Assembly: GCA_010645155.1 (NCBI GenBank)
Contig: CM021316.1
Coordinates: 4,289,220 to 4,353,219 of the forward strand
Source: Tigriopus japonicus
Lineage: Eukaryota > Arthropoda > Copepoda > Harpacticoida > Harpacticidae
DNA length: 64,000 bases
Direction of reading: 5' to 3'
Position numbers and translations under genes: made by a program
Part shown: piece by piece, positions 21,230-32,706 of the stretch
Layout of the letters: the number at the start of each line of letters is the position of its first letter
Numbering within the stretch: position 1 is the stretch's first letter
The notes under the pieces: model-generated
What the model was told of the DNA's origin: nothing
Databases searched by the model: none
Seen by the model: the letters and a program-made list of their open reading frames with translations, nothing else

Positions 21230-24200
21230 ATGTTGATGCCCAAGAAGAATCGTGTGGCCATCTACGAGCATCTCTTTAAGGAAGGGGTCATGGTGGCCAT
21301 GAAGGACGTCCACGCCCCCAAACACCCCGAATTGGACGTGCCCAACCTCCAAGTGATCAAGACGCTCACGGTAAGCCAGCTAGCTAGCATTCGAGACCTA
21401 GCTAACGATGAGCTTAATGGGACATGAGCGGAAAAGCATGGCGTTACTAGAATGCTAAGGAGCCAGATACTGATAGTGAGAAGTTTCTGATTTTTAGACT
21501 TGGTTCAGGTTCGATACACTAAGATAGATATTGGCATTCGTAGGCTAACACACGGTGCAGATGATTCACGCTGGTGATTGGTCAAGAGCATTCAGTTGAA
21601 CATTCAGCTAATTCTAACGAAGTTCAACAACAAACCAGAGTACTTGTTGATTTTGTAGTGATCTGACTTGGTGCTGGGGTTGCCAATTTTCTTAAGTGAA
21701 ATCATATTCCCCACTGTCGACCAGCCTTCATAAACAGGTTTTTTTCTTCAAGAAGCGACAAAAGGCAAGGCATCCCTGACTTTCGTGACTTCTGAGCAGG
21801 GTTGCAAATCAACCTCAAATTCGTGTTTGCTCATATACCAGAGCAAAGCACCCATTCTCTAAGAGGTAACCCTACCCTGCCACCTCCCGTGAAAAAACTT
21901 GCGCAAGCCGAGATTTCACATCACTGAGATTTTGATGTCAATCACCCGATCATGTGAAATAATCGGCCCCTGTTTAAACTCCACACTAGTTGAAATTCAC
22001 TTTTTGCATTTTCGCATATATAACCAAACATCAAATCAGATGAGCGAAATAGTTTAGATGTGTTTCTTAGAAGAAAAGGTTCCTTTAATCATGAACTTCG
22101 GCTTCCCGCATAATGAATGACGTCTTAGACAGTCCGTGCCGGGTCGGGCAATCATGGATTTGAATGCCAATCTCTGCCTTCTAGTATTTCTAGGTTCAGG
22201 TAATATGCGACTTGAGATGCCCTAATTTTTGTATGGACATTAATCAACAAGCACCTTCCTCTCGGAAGGGTAGGTATAATTTGCATATCAAAATTGTATT
22301 CAATGTGACCCGTTAAGTCACACTCAATTCGCGCGAAACAATAACAAAATGTGACGGTTATCTTTTACTTGAACAGGCCTAGAGGAAAGGTCGTCCTTTC
22401 CTCTAGCACACGTCCGTCGTCTATTTTAAGAAAGGGACACCTTAAGTAGTATGGACAGCCAAACATGTAGTTTAAGTTAAGGTGTTGGGTTTGAAAAGTT
22501 TTACTGTTACAGGCTGACTGAATAATTTTTAGGAAATAAGGAATCTAAATACGGTTGATCCTGCATTGGCTTCTCTTCATTTTTGGTGGCATTAAAATCA
22601 AGATTCTTGGAACCATTATAAGTACCTTTGCATTTTGTATTATTTTTACTCCATTTCTACGAGAACTTTTGAGATTTAAAATCTAATTAGTCAACCTGTA
22701 ACAGTCAAGCTTTTTAAACCTAACATCCTCGCTTAACTTCCTGCTTGGCTGTTCATACTACATAAGGTGACCTTTTCCTGTTTTTTGAATATTTTGAATA
22801 CCAAAATCCCGTTATCTATTGACTGACCATACAAGAACGTGTCATGAATAAAATCATTTATTTTTTAACTTACACTTTTTTGGCTTATTGACACTTTTTG
22901 AACTGTCTGCAGTTCTATCCATGCTCAAGATCCTCCAAGAGGTCACTCAGAAGCAATCTCATATGGTAATCAGAAACATTTTGTCGTTTCGCGAGAATGA
23001 ACTAACGTGAGTCACATTAAACACAATTTTGATACGCAAATTATGGTCACCCTTCCGAGAGAAAGTGCGTGTGGATTAATGTCCATAGAATTTTTGAAGA
23101 CGTCGTGTGGCCAGCAGAGTTGCTAGATATTTGATATACAAATCCCAAAATGAACCCAAAATGCTAAAATCTCTACAAAATGGCATTTATACAGAGTTCA
23201 CAACCCAAGCTAGTGTCATACACGAACAAAACTGCGGCATTCATTGAGGCAAATTGAAAACTTTATCATTATATTAATTACATGCAGGGTTGCCTCAATC
23301 CCGCCCGGTTGACATTAAACCCGAAAACCCCTTTGAGGCGGGTTTTCTCTTCTTGGCCCTAAATTCGTCCCTCAAAATTGTGCTCGCCTGTATGCGACAT
23401 AAATTCAATGGTCGTGAATATTGCATTTCCTTGATCTCTTGAAGAAGACATGAATTACGAGGATATGTTATAAATAGGGTACGGATAAAGTTGCTCATTT
23501 TTGTTAAAAGTTGCTCTCAATGCGAGGAATGCGAGTCAGCAGTATAATTTGATAATAACTGATTACTTGTTGACATAGAAATGCCAAATTTGGCCAACTA
23601 TATGTCTCAATTCTGGGCAAATGTTTTCATCGCAAATTTGTCTTTTTAACATACTAACTCGTTCCAACAGCAACTCATTGGTAGATCAAATTTCGAATAA
23701 ACGTTAATTATTATTAATTAACGTTAATAAATTAATAATCATTAAATCTCCTTTCACGAAATCCCATTCCTTGTAGCAGTATTAAAAAATCTGCCGGAAG
23801 ATTTCTCCGATGCAACCCTGTTCACAAGCATATCTACTTACAAAATCAGCAGGGTGCGTATGGTATTTGTTGATTTCAGGAGTTCTGCAGGAAAAAGGCT
23901 GCCATTTCAGAAATCTTGGTCCGATTCGAGAAATAAGCACATATTTGGATTCAGCGTTGAAAGTACTATTATTTTAGTCAAAGAAACCGCCTTTCTCGTG
24001 AAAAAATCTTTCCAGTCTGGGCCTGAATCGGGAGCAGGCCTTGGCTGCCAAGTCCTTGGACAAGTTTGCAAATTCATGGCGGTTTTTTTGCTTCAATTCG
24101 TCTGAGGTGTTGCATGGAGTTCAGTTGGTATGTCTATTAACCCCGTCCAATATGAAAAAATCCAACGGATTGAGATCCGAAGAGTTAGGAGGTCAAAATT

Positions 24201-27105
24201 AAGTCCGGTCCAACGAAATCGCCAAAACTGTCCTACAGCCGGACTTCGTTTATTGTACTCTCCGGCGCGAATTTCTAACAAGACCTCTTGTCTTTTCCAC
24301 CAAATTGGAACTGTAAATTCTTCTTTTGATGCCATTTTTCGTCCACACACTCACATATGACTCATCTTTGAGCTGACAAAATTTCAAACCTACAGCTTCT
24401 ACAGATATTCAAAAAAAACACCACCAAAGTCGATCAACAAATACCATACGCACCCTGGATATAACATAAACTGGATGCCTAGCACTAAATGGAACTACAA
24501 TTTTGAACTTCAAAGGTCTATAGATCAAGCTTTGGCTGCACCCTTTTTTTGAGTGCAAAGTACTGCTGATGTGTTGAGTTTTCAGTACTGCTTCTTTTTT
24601 TTCACTCAGAATTTAAGCGCTTCCTTGTTGAAGATTCTAGTTGAGGTAAGTTTTCTTATCAATAAAACTAAACAAGGATCAATTAACACTGATTAAGGGT
24701 TTGTTGTGCGTCGAGTTTCAGAGAATTATCAGGAATCCGTAATAAAAAAATCCGACATTTTTCATAGTTTCCAAGTCATATTTATGGTCTGTGAAATGCG
24801 AAAACCCTTGTTCTTGCATTCTTGATTTTCACATTCCACAGACCACCCTTATGACTTGGATGCTATGAAAAATGTCGGATTTTTTATGCCGGATCCTTGA
24901 TCGTATGTGTTGTTGTTTAAGCCCCGTTGCGCAACCAAAGCCATAATCAACCAAGATAGGCAACGAGAATCTTCCGAGTCCCATAATTTGAGATTAAATC
25001 AACTACATCAGCCCGAAATATGTGGATTAGGGAGGGGACTCCACTACGCAATACAATAACTTTTAAGATCATATCATCGTGATTTCAAACATGAGCGACT
25101 TCAAAAGTTATGTATATGGCTCGCTCTGATTTTTCAACGTTGACGCGTTGATCAGCACCATCTCTTGATAATTCTCTGAGACTCAAGCACAACAAACCCT
25201 TGATCAGTGTTAATTGCCGCAACATTTTGACAAAAATCGAACTCGAAACATTTCAGTGAAGAAAATGTACTTTTCAAAGCAAATTTTGGAAGATAACGTT
25301 TTCGGAAAATCACACAACCTCTCCCTGACAACGATCCTGCGGTAGATACCGTTCATACCAAACAATGTTCCAGACTTTTTTTTACTTTCGACGAATTCAT
25401 ATTTTCCATATGCAATTATACATGCGAATCTCTTGAAAATGACAAAAACACAACCCCTTAAATTAATTAATTAAAGAGCCCCTCAATTAGCTTAACCATG
25501 TAACCAAGATGATTATGAATGGAAAAAATGCTCGACTAAAACCTGTTCATGACCATAACTGGATATTTGATAGTTGATAGGGTAGTAACTTAATAAGAAG
25601 TACATTCCCAACAAGGAACGTTTTTGTGCCGAATATTTACTCCATACTTCTCGATGTTTCATTCGGCCTTGATTATAAGCCTATATTTTTAAGCCAGGGG
25701 TTGGCAACTTCGTTCGGGTCAAGGCCTACAAATTTTATTCGTGTCGTCAGGGGCCCACAAGTTAGAGATCAAACAGTTTTCGGCCCATGAGCACAGAACT
25801 ATAGATGGCTCACGGACCCAACGGTTAATATTTCCCCATAGCTCCTGGCGCCAACGACCACCCTCAGGCCTACAATTTGCCACCCCTGTCTTAGGAATTC
25901 ATGAAAACAATGTTTGCCGCTTATGAGGTCCTACGGTCTCTGATAGGTATTCTTTAGTGATGGACCGAAAGGGCTCATAACCGAAACCGAAAGTTTCGGC
26001 CGAAAGAGGGCTTAACCGAAACCGAAAGCAGCTAACTACAAAATTGTGTAAATGCAAAATCCACCTTAGAAATTAAATTTCCCATGTGTTCGATTTTGGG
26101 TAGGGCGTAGATTTTTAAAAATCGGGAAACTTGAATTTCAGTGGTTTTTGGACGAATTTTTTTTCGATTTTGTTGTCAGACTCTGTCCTTTATAGTGCAT
26201 GTCTACTTTCGGTTTCGGTAGGTATAACCGAAACCGAAATTTCGGCCGAAAGCGATTCTTCTACCCGATCAAACAGAAGTGTTCAGAAGATAGAAACTAA
26301 CATAAAAATTAGTTCAGGTCGGCTTATATTTTTCAAGCCGTATCAAGGTGATTTGGCAAAAACGCCACGAAAAAAAGGAAGTCTTGTGCTTGTGTGACAA
26401 TTTATCGCTTTGAAGTCTGTTTTTGAAGTGTTCATTTAAGAGAGCTGACTGATTTGTGATTTCGACTCCATTTTGGGTGGGAAGTTAGTCCATGGTGACG
26501 TAACAGAGGGTAAAACATCTCTTTTTCTGTAGTGTGCAAAAGCTATGAGCCACAAGGTAAGTTAATTACAACGAACCGAAACCGACCGAAACAAACAGCA
26601 CGCAAACAGTCATAACATCGTCAACCGAAACTTAATGTTGAAATCTTACTATCGAACCACAACACTTGAATTTTGCGAGTTCAAGCACTAAACTCCGGGA
26701 GTCGTCGGACGGTATCCACCGTTATTAGATTTCGACTTGAATTATTTCTTTTAATTATGTCTCTCTTCTTTTCAGTCATTGAAGTCACGCGGTTATGTCA
26801 AGGAGCAATTTGCCTGGCGCCATTACTACTGGTACCTCACCAACGAGGGCATCCATTATCTCCGAGAGTTCTTGAACCTCCCACCCGAGATTGTGCCCTC
26901 AACTTTGAAGCGACAGACCCGTGCTGACGCTCGCCCACGCCCTTCAGCCGGACCTGGAGGTCCCGGTGGACCCAAGATGGGCGAAGGTGGCGACCGAGGA
27001 TCTTACAGGAGAACCGCACCCGGAGGCGACAAAGTCGGTGCTGCTGGCGCGGGATCTGCTCCTATGGAATTCCGTGGTGGGTTTGGGCGAGGAAAAACTG
27101 AATAA
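21230..27105 (+). CDS. RpS10: 40S ribosomal protein S10 (eS10), two coding exons
   Basis: Coding exons are 21230-21370 (47 codons) and 26776-27105, giving 156 residues, close to the usual 150-165. The donor ACG|GTAAGC and acceptor TTTTCAG|TCA join in phase 0. The protein starts [20 protein letters not shown], and the second exon begins with [20 protein letters not shown], the winged-helix S10_plectin domain (about residues 1-100). The tail is Gly/Pro/Arg-rich and ends [11 protein letters not shown]. The protein sits at the beak of the small ribosomal subunit near the mRNA entry. The ATG lies one base after an acceptor, and the in-frame upstream ATG at 21158 falls in the leader intron, so 21230 is the start. 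The 5405-bp intron is crowded with transposon remnants. The frame is intact, so I take it as the functional gene rather than a processed copy. Confidence 0.96.
22222..23087. mobile_element. MITE with nested inverted repeats in RpS10 intron
   Basis: The outer arms (about 22222-22345 and 22985-23087) share CTCTCGGAAGGGT and GTATCAAAATTGTG-type blocks. A second inverted pair inside (about 22430-22510 and 22695-22770) shares CCTGTAACAGT and TATGGACAGCC-like blocks. This suggests one MITE inserted in another or a multi-stem foldback. No coding capacity. Confidence 0.75.
22383..22410. repeat. Perfect 12-bp-arm hairpin
   Basis: CTAGAGGAAAGG, loop TCGT, CCTTTCCTCTAG, inside the intronic MITE. Confidence 0.8.
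23663..23830 (+). mobile_element. LINE 3'-end fragment with shared tail
   Basis: It begins with CCAACAGCAACTCATTGGTA, which matches the end of the LINE ORF at 1.8 kb. It continues to CATTCCTTGTAGCAGTATTA, the tail also found at 1730-1765 and in the SINE at 32.6 kb. It lies in the RpS10 intron in sense orientation. Confidence 0.75.
23852..24455 (-). mobile_element. Internally deleted mariner (MITE) in RpS10 intron
   Basis: Terminal inverted repeats of about 25 bp begin CAGGGTGCGTATGGTA at both ends. On the minus strand a transposase-like start [20 protein letters not shown] is followed after a short gap by [14 protein letters not shown], the third catalytic motif of Tc1/mariner transposases in a shifted frame. 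The middle of the gene, including the first two catalytic Asp residues, is missing, so this is a deletion derivative of about 600 bp. It depends on another copy for movement. Confidence 0.8.
24678..25218. mobile_element. MITE containing a second foldback
   Basis: The outer arms of about 65 bp (24678-24742 and 25152-25218) share AAGGGTTTGTTGTGC and CAGAGAATTATCA. Inside, 24748-24889 is a separate foldback with AAAAAATCCGACATTTTTCA arms and GGTCTGTGAAATGCGAAAA. The latter resembles the inner arms of the MITE pair at 40816 and 54758. Confidence 0.75.
25694..25888. mobile_element. Short hAT MITE (CAGGGGTTGGCAAC)
   Basis: It starts CAGGGGTTGGCAACTT and ends AATTTGCCACCCCTG, 195 bp, with GGGCCCACAAG and AAGGCCTAC internal motifs shared with fragments at 16.2 and 39.9 kb. 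Flanking octamers TTTTAAGC and TCTTAGGA are only partly alike. Confidence 0.75.
25956..26640. repeat. CCGAAA-motif cluster, degraded hAT-like element
   Basis: AACCGAAACCGAAAG and TTTCGGCCGAAAG occur repeatedly in both orientations at 25960-26030, 26205-26260 and 26575-26630, with palindromic pairs. The layout looks like the subterminal repeats of a non-autonomous hAT, but the exact ends were not found. It lies near the 3' splice site of the RpS10 intron. Confidence 0.5.
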
Positions 27106-27106
27106 A
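27101..27106 (+). terminator. RpS10: Poly(A) signal overlapping RpS10 stop codon
   Basis: AATAAA spans the last codon and the TAA stop (GAA TAA A). A T-rich stretch starts about 30 bases further on, so cleavage would leave a 3' UTR of only some 15-30 bases. Confidence 0.75.
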
Positions 27107-27129
27107 ACGGGATTTTTGCGCTGATTGAA

Positions 27130-28289
27130 CATTTAGTTTTTTGGCTTTTTTTCTTTGTCTTTATTTGAGAGCTTTGGTTATCGACATAAAATTCTATGAT
27201 AGCTAGGACCAGAGGTTTAATTTCACGTGATTTTCAGAAAAAGTAGTTTTGCATTTTGATGACAAGGAAAACGAGGATAAAGTTAGCAAATCTAGGCTAT
27301 TATTATTATGAGACAAAAACGTCTCAAGTACGAAATCCAAAAAACCGGCAATCAGGTAGCCAGTGACAGCCACTTTCTGCCACCTGGCTAAAAATGGCGG
27401 AAATTAATTTTTCAAGAAACTCAAATAAATCAAAGGCAATACCTAAAGGGATAAAATTGGGCACTTTGCGTAAGAAAATACTAAAGAAGCTTCTGTAGAA
27501 GATAAAGTTCATGAAATCAATCTCCAAAATTCGTTGATGTAAAACCTTTTAAAACTCGCATTGCAATCCGGTATCAGTTTGAGTGTGGGATTTTATGTTT
27601 TTAGACAGTTTTTAAGTCGTCGTCTTGCCTCTTGGATATGAAGTACCTACATAAATAATGTATTTCGGAAAATCAATCAAAATACCAAATAAGTTCTACT
27701 TGTAAGTAATCATGAGACCATTAGCTTTAAAATGTACATTATGATTAACATGAAGTGTACTGTTAGTATTGTGTAAGTAGTCCCAGGCTCCCATTTGTTC
27801 TTTCGTTCGTTCGATCGTTTTAGACGACGCTTGGTCCTCAAATTTAAACAGCTAAAAGTTCTGAAACCTTATCAAGTGATGTTATTTTGGAAAAATGCTA
27901 CAAGAATGTAATTTTAAGTGTTTAAACCATAATCTTACAAAGCATTAATTTTGGACACGTTAAGACACTCCTATTTTTGGACAGGGGTGGACAAAATCAC
28001 ATGCCCACTACTGATGTGTTTCGAGTTCGATTTTTGGCAGTTTGGCCATTTTGGTTTTTTGGGTCAAAAATCTGACCCCAACAAAACTTCAGCAAGCAAT
28101 AGACCTTATCTGGCAACAGTGCCAACACGAAATCCATTTTTATTATTATCGATGGAACTCGAAATCGAACTAGTTCGAGTGTTGCAAAATTGGTCCTGTT
28201 GAGGTCTTTTCAAAAAGTTCACTTTAACCTGCCCTCTTTAACATCAATGAACTTCTGAGTCAAAACTGGCAAAACACATCACTGCTCGA
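27130..28289. other. No gene recognised
   Basis: Downstream of RpS10; AT-rich, with a TTCGTTCGTTCGATCG stretch near 27800. No motif found. Confidence 0.4.
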
Positions 28290-30665
28290 GTAGGATCTGT
28301 CAAGGCATGGACCTCTAGAGATATGGACGTTGGTCGGAAGCCAGATTTGATTTTGCCTGACCGGGAGCAGGCCGATCTAAAAGCAACTGAACCACTCAAA
28401 GGATTCCTTAAAATCGTGAATGAAATATTTCTTTTCAAACCCAAAGAACATGTCAGAGTTACTAGTTCATGACTGGTTGAACCATTCATGAACAAATGGT
28501 CTATAAGTAAGTTCCAATACTATATTGTAAAGGTGGATAGTTGACACTTCAGGCTTACTTCAATGTAAGTTGCTACACTGTTAGTGGAGATAATTTTTCA
28601 GTGTGTAGAACATATGCCAAAATATCTTTTGATTTACTTCATGGCAAGAGCCTTCCAAACTATGATCATGTAAAGATGTTTCTAAAATGAACTAAACTTG
28701 AACTAAACTTAAACTTACCCTTTAGTTCATGGAACTAAAAATTCATCATGGAACATGATTGTAAAGGGTACTCACAAAACACAGGTCAAACTTGTCTTGA
28801 AATGCTTCATTGATATTGTTTTCCACTAAGTTATATGTACATTGTTGCAAGTGTTTCATTGGTTCAAACCATCATAAGTACATAGTCAAAATAGTCTCAT
28901 AGTTCAAATTGGCCATTGTGCTTTAAATAATGTTAATTGACTCTTAACCATGTTTGATGATGCTGAACTTCATGTGCTTATCCTCTCATGAAGATAGTTC
29001 TATTTTCTCTAGAACATTGCCATTTCTAAAAGTTGGTCTTTTACATGGAAGCTTTAAAATCTTAACCTTAAGACTTTGTTTCCTTTACTTATAAATACAA
29101 CAAAATTGAGTAATTGTCTTCACAATTTGCATGGAGAGGTATTTTGGTAATGTACATTGAAAAGCTTACTAAAAAAGCACAATTGATCTAAACTACATAT
29201 CAATCTGATTATTTTTGTTTAATTTCAGTCAAAATTGATAAAATATTTTAACACCCAAAATCCATTTTCCACTCAATTCCAAAGAAATGTTACATATCAA
29301 GCACAATTAAGGACAACTGAATATTGGTCAGATTATTTTTGTTTGATTTCAGTTGTATTGATAACAATGTATTAAAACTTATAACACACTTATATTCTCC
29401 ACTGAACTCATTGCTCGAATCAAATGAAATATTTCTCTTTTGCAATTTTGATCATTCTCTGCAACAGCACTCATTTTGCCACTTGTTAATTTCAGAGCTA
29501 ATTGTTGGTTTGGATTACATTATGCTTATCATGCTTCTAATTCAAAAGGAGAGCACTTTCCTTGAAAGGCATGTGAAATCACTTTCGGTTTCCAGACACA
29601 TCAGCATGCTCATTTTATTTTTACTACCTAAAGGTGTTTCATTATTTATGCTATCATTTTCTCCATAGCTTTGCTTTTCATTGGAATCCAAGAGGCAATT
29701 AGACAATTATTTTAGTACCATGGAAGATCAAGTTTTGAAGTTGGAAATATCTTTCAAGCAGTAAGATTTTCCTAATTGGAGGAGACTTCCTTAGTCTTTG
29801 TTTGCAAAACTAATTTATCAAAAAAAAAAAAATTTAATTAAACATGAATTTGAAGCCATGGTATTTTTCATAGTGGTATGTATAATTACACCATCCCACT
29901 TAGCTGTCTGATCATTCTGATCAAAGGTGAAACTTGTCAAATATCATGAAAATTGGGGGTCTCTGTTGAGCTCTGTGGTTTGGGCTAAAGCCTAAACAAT
30001 TCTCCCCTTGTATTCCTTAAGAAAAAAGAAATCCTTACCAAGCTGGAAATGAAGAAGCAAACCATATGATGGGGAAGTATCAAGATAAGAAGTCATTTGA
30101 AGTACTGATTTACACTTCACCAAAACAATTCTTGAGATCATTTAAAACCACCAATTCTGCAGTTTTAAAAGTAACTTGATGCACCTGCTTGGTCACTAGA
30201 GTTTAAAAAATCCTTAAACATAACCACTTTTGTGCATCAAGATGATATTCTTGGCAATTGAAGTTTTCAATCAGGTAATGATTCTTTCAAAAATAGACGC
30301 CATGTTTACAACTGTTGAAGTGATTGTTAAGTGATGCCATTTCACCTCTTGTCAAGCCAGGCAAATTTTTTTTGAAAAATTTACTCAATAATCCAAATCT
30401 TAGTATGTTTGGTTTAAACTGTCAAATATTTACTAATTGACATTCAAAAATAAAGAAAATGATTTCTTATTGTCTGATGCCATCAAAAGAAGAAGCTTGA
30501 TCACCACAGTTTTTTTCAGCAAGCCTGGGTATGCTGCTTCACTCACTAAGCCCCTTGTTATGGCGGCAAATTCAAACCATTTTGACATCGGCCTGCTCTC
30601 GGTCAGGCCATTTTTCCGACCAATGTCCATATCTCTAGATGTCCGTGGTCAAGGACATCTAGAAT
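28290..30665. mobile_element. Putative 2.4-kb TIR element, AT-rich
   Basis: Inverted ends of about 70-90 bp share CTAGAGATATGGAC and CCTGACCG, GAGCAGGCCGAT (left 28300-28380, right 30590-30660), with a 10-base indel between the blocks. The interior is AT-rich with no recognised transposase. Confidence 0.6.
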
Positions 30666-31904
30666 AGAGGTGGACTTTTCACGGCACGGCAAAACGGGCC
30701 GGAGGTGACCCAAATCAAGTGAAAGGCAAAGATCGAATGCCAATTCAGCCGGAAATTTAGAGAAGCCTCTTTGGTCTTCTGGCTAATTTGGCTGGGCGAA
30801 CTGCCAAAGATGAGGCCTCTTCTAGATTAAGGGTTGCTTGATGCAACTGTTGTAATGTTCAAAATGACTTTAAGATGCTCATTGATTGGCCCCAAGAGCA
30901 ATCATTGGTTTGAATGTTATACAAAGGTGACTTAACTTATTGTTTTGCCACACTTTAAGTCAGCTGGTCTGTCCTAATATGTTGGTTCAAATATAATTAA
31001 TCTGAAGAAGACAACGTGCCACAGGATCCCTGAAGAGAGAAGATGAAAATCAAAAATGGTGACCAAAACAATTAGAATATTGTCAAGAACTTATTTTGCA
31101 ACATATTGGACAAAACCTGTCAATGTAAAGTGTAATGAGCTTTAAAGCCCTTTGTGAGTGTTCAAATAATTTGTCTGAAAATAGGATCCAGAATGGCATA
31201 AAGTTTTTTCTTAGTTTTGATTAAAAGATCACATAATCCAGCCTTTCTTCAAACTTTCAAGACACCACAATTGAGGCTTGTCAAGTAAAAAATCTGCTTG
31301 CTTTTTCGACTAATATCAATGAAGACCTTTCAAATAAAATCATTCAGACCGTAAGTGTCTTTCAATAGTCTTAAAACACTACAAGATTGATTTTGTGTGC
31401 AGTTTTTCTGATTTGCGGGAGACACCCTGAAGAAGGAAAACAAGCTCAGTTGTGCAGTCCTTTTAAGTCGTGCAACAAAGTTCATGTGGCTCATAATTTA
31501 TAAAGTCTATTTTCTATTTTCCAATGCATCATCATTCCCTAGTCAGTGTGTTTTGTTTAATGTCTTGTGTAGTGTCTTAGAAAGCTCTCTAGGTGCTCAA
31601 TGTTCTCATGAATATCAGAAGTGCGAGGCCGGCCTCTCAGAAAGCTAACTGAATGAAGGTAAGACGATTTAAACTTTTTTTGAGGATTATGATAAAGTTA
31701 CTTAAAGTGTAAATGTTATAAAAGTGTAGCCTGTCCAAAGTAATCTGTTCGTCTGAAGTCTCTTCATCGCTTGCGCAAGTCCAGAGTAGCTCTACTCTAT
31801 TTCTGCGCCCTGTTGTCTTCCTGTAACCTCTTCCTTCACCCAGCTCTTGCTTGCTACCCTCGTTCGGTGTCGTCCTGCTTGAAAATGCCACGCAAATTCA
31901 TCTT

Positions 31905-32295
31905 GAAAATGGATTAGGAACCATATTTCCCCCGGAAATTCTCCCCCGGACTAAAACGCGGAGTTTCATCACGCTCATTCAAGAAACAACTTGAACAACA
32001 TAACGGCGTTTTTTTGAGCTTATCTGTTACCCGGCTTGAACAACTTACATAAATTTTGCTCATCCACGCCTTATCCTGAACTTAATTAAGACATGGCAAT
32101 CTTTATTGCTTATTAGAAATCGATTTTTTTTAAGGGTTGTCACCTTGGCATAAATTCATGTTCTAGAATTGATGGTTTCATCTTCGAATTTCTTTTATTG
32201 TACGATCGTGTCATTGATTTCAGGACAATCGAAGTATGGGTAAGAGTTGTTCAAGTAGTGAATTTGCGTGTGGGTTAAGGTCCATATGCCATAAG
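31905..32295. mobile_element. MITE, diverged copy of 17379-17915
   Basis: Shared blocks in the same order include ACGCGGAGTTTC, GAGCTTATCTGTTA, CTTATCCTGAACTTAA, GTCACCTTGGCAT and CGAATTTCTTTTAT. The arms are shorter and more degraded than in copy 1. Confidence 0.7.
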
Positions 32296-32510
32296 ATAGA
32301 TTTGCACCTTATAATTGTAATTGATATTGATGCAAACAAGTTGAAAATCTAGATTTCAGACCTAAGGAGGCATTACAAGTTTAGTGTTTTGCTTGAAAAA
32401 TGCATTTTGTCATTCAAATATTCCAAAAGTGTATCCCAAACCGTTGTCTGAAAATCATTTTATTTAAACTTAAGAATACTATGAGCTAGCATAAATACTG
32501 TAATGTATAA

Positions 32511-32706
32511 GGAAGCCAGAGTGGCCGCGCGTACTAATGCGTTCTTATAAGAGCCGAGGGTAAAAAAAGTGCTTCCCCAGACGGCGTAGGTTCGAATCCT
32601 GTTGGGGATCGAATTGAAGCTGTCGGGAGAAATCCTTGTTCACAGGGAATTGCATTCCTTGTAGCGGTAGTAGAAAATCCGCAACAAACAAACAAACAAA
32701 CAAAAA
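32511..32706 (+). mobile_element. tRNA-derived SINE with LINE-like tail
   Basis: The 5' part resembles a class II tRNA: GAGTGGCCGCGCG as box A region, a long variable arm and GGTTCGAATCC as box B near 32590. It does not fold as a proper tRNA and has an extra-long body. The 3' part contains GCATTCCTTGTAGCGGTAG and AAAATCCGC, matching LINE 3' ends at 1730-1765 and 23756-23800. It ends in a (CAAA)n tail. SINEs are transcribed by RNA polymerase III and mobilised by a partner LINE that recognises the shared tail. Confidence 0.85.

Noticed and set aside
32511..32612. Functional tRNA gene
   Set aside because: Box A and box B are present, but the cloverleaf stems do not pair well, and the unit continues into a LINE-like tail with CAAA repeats, so it is a SINE.
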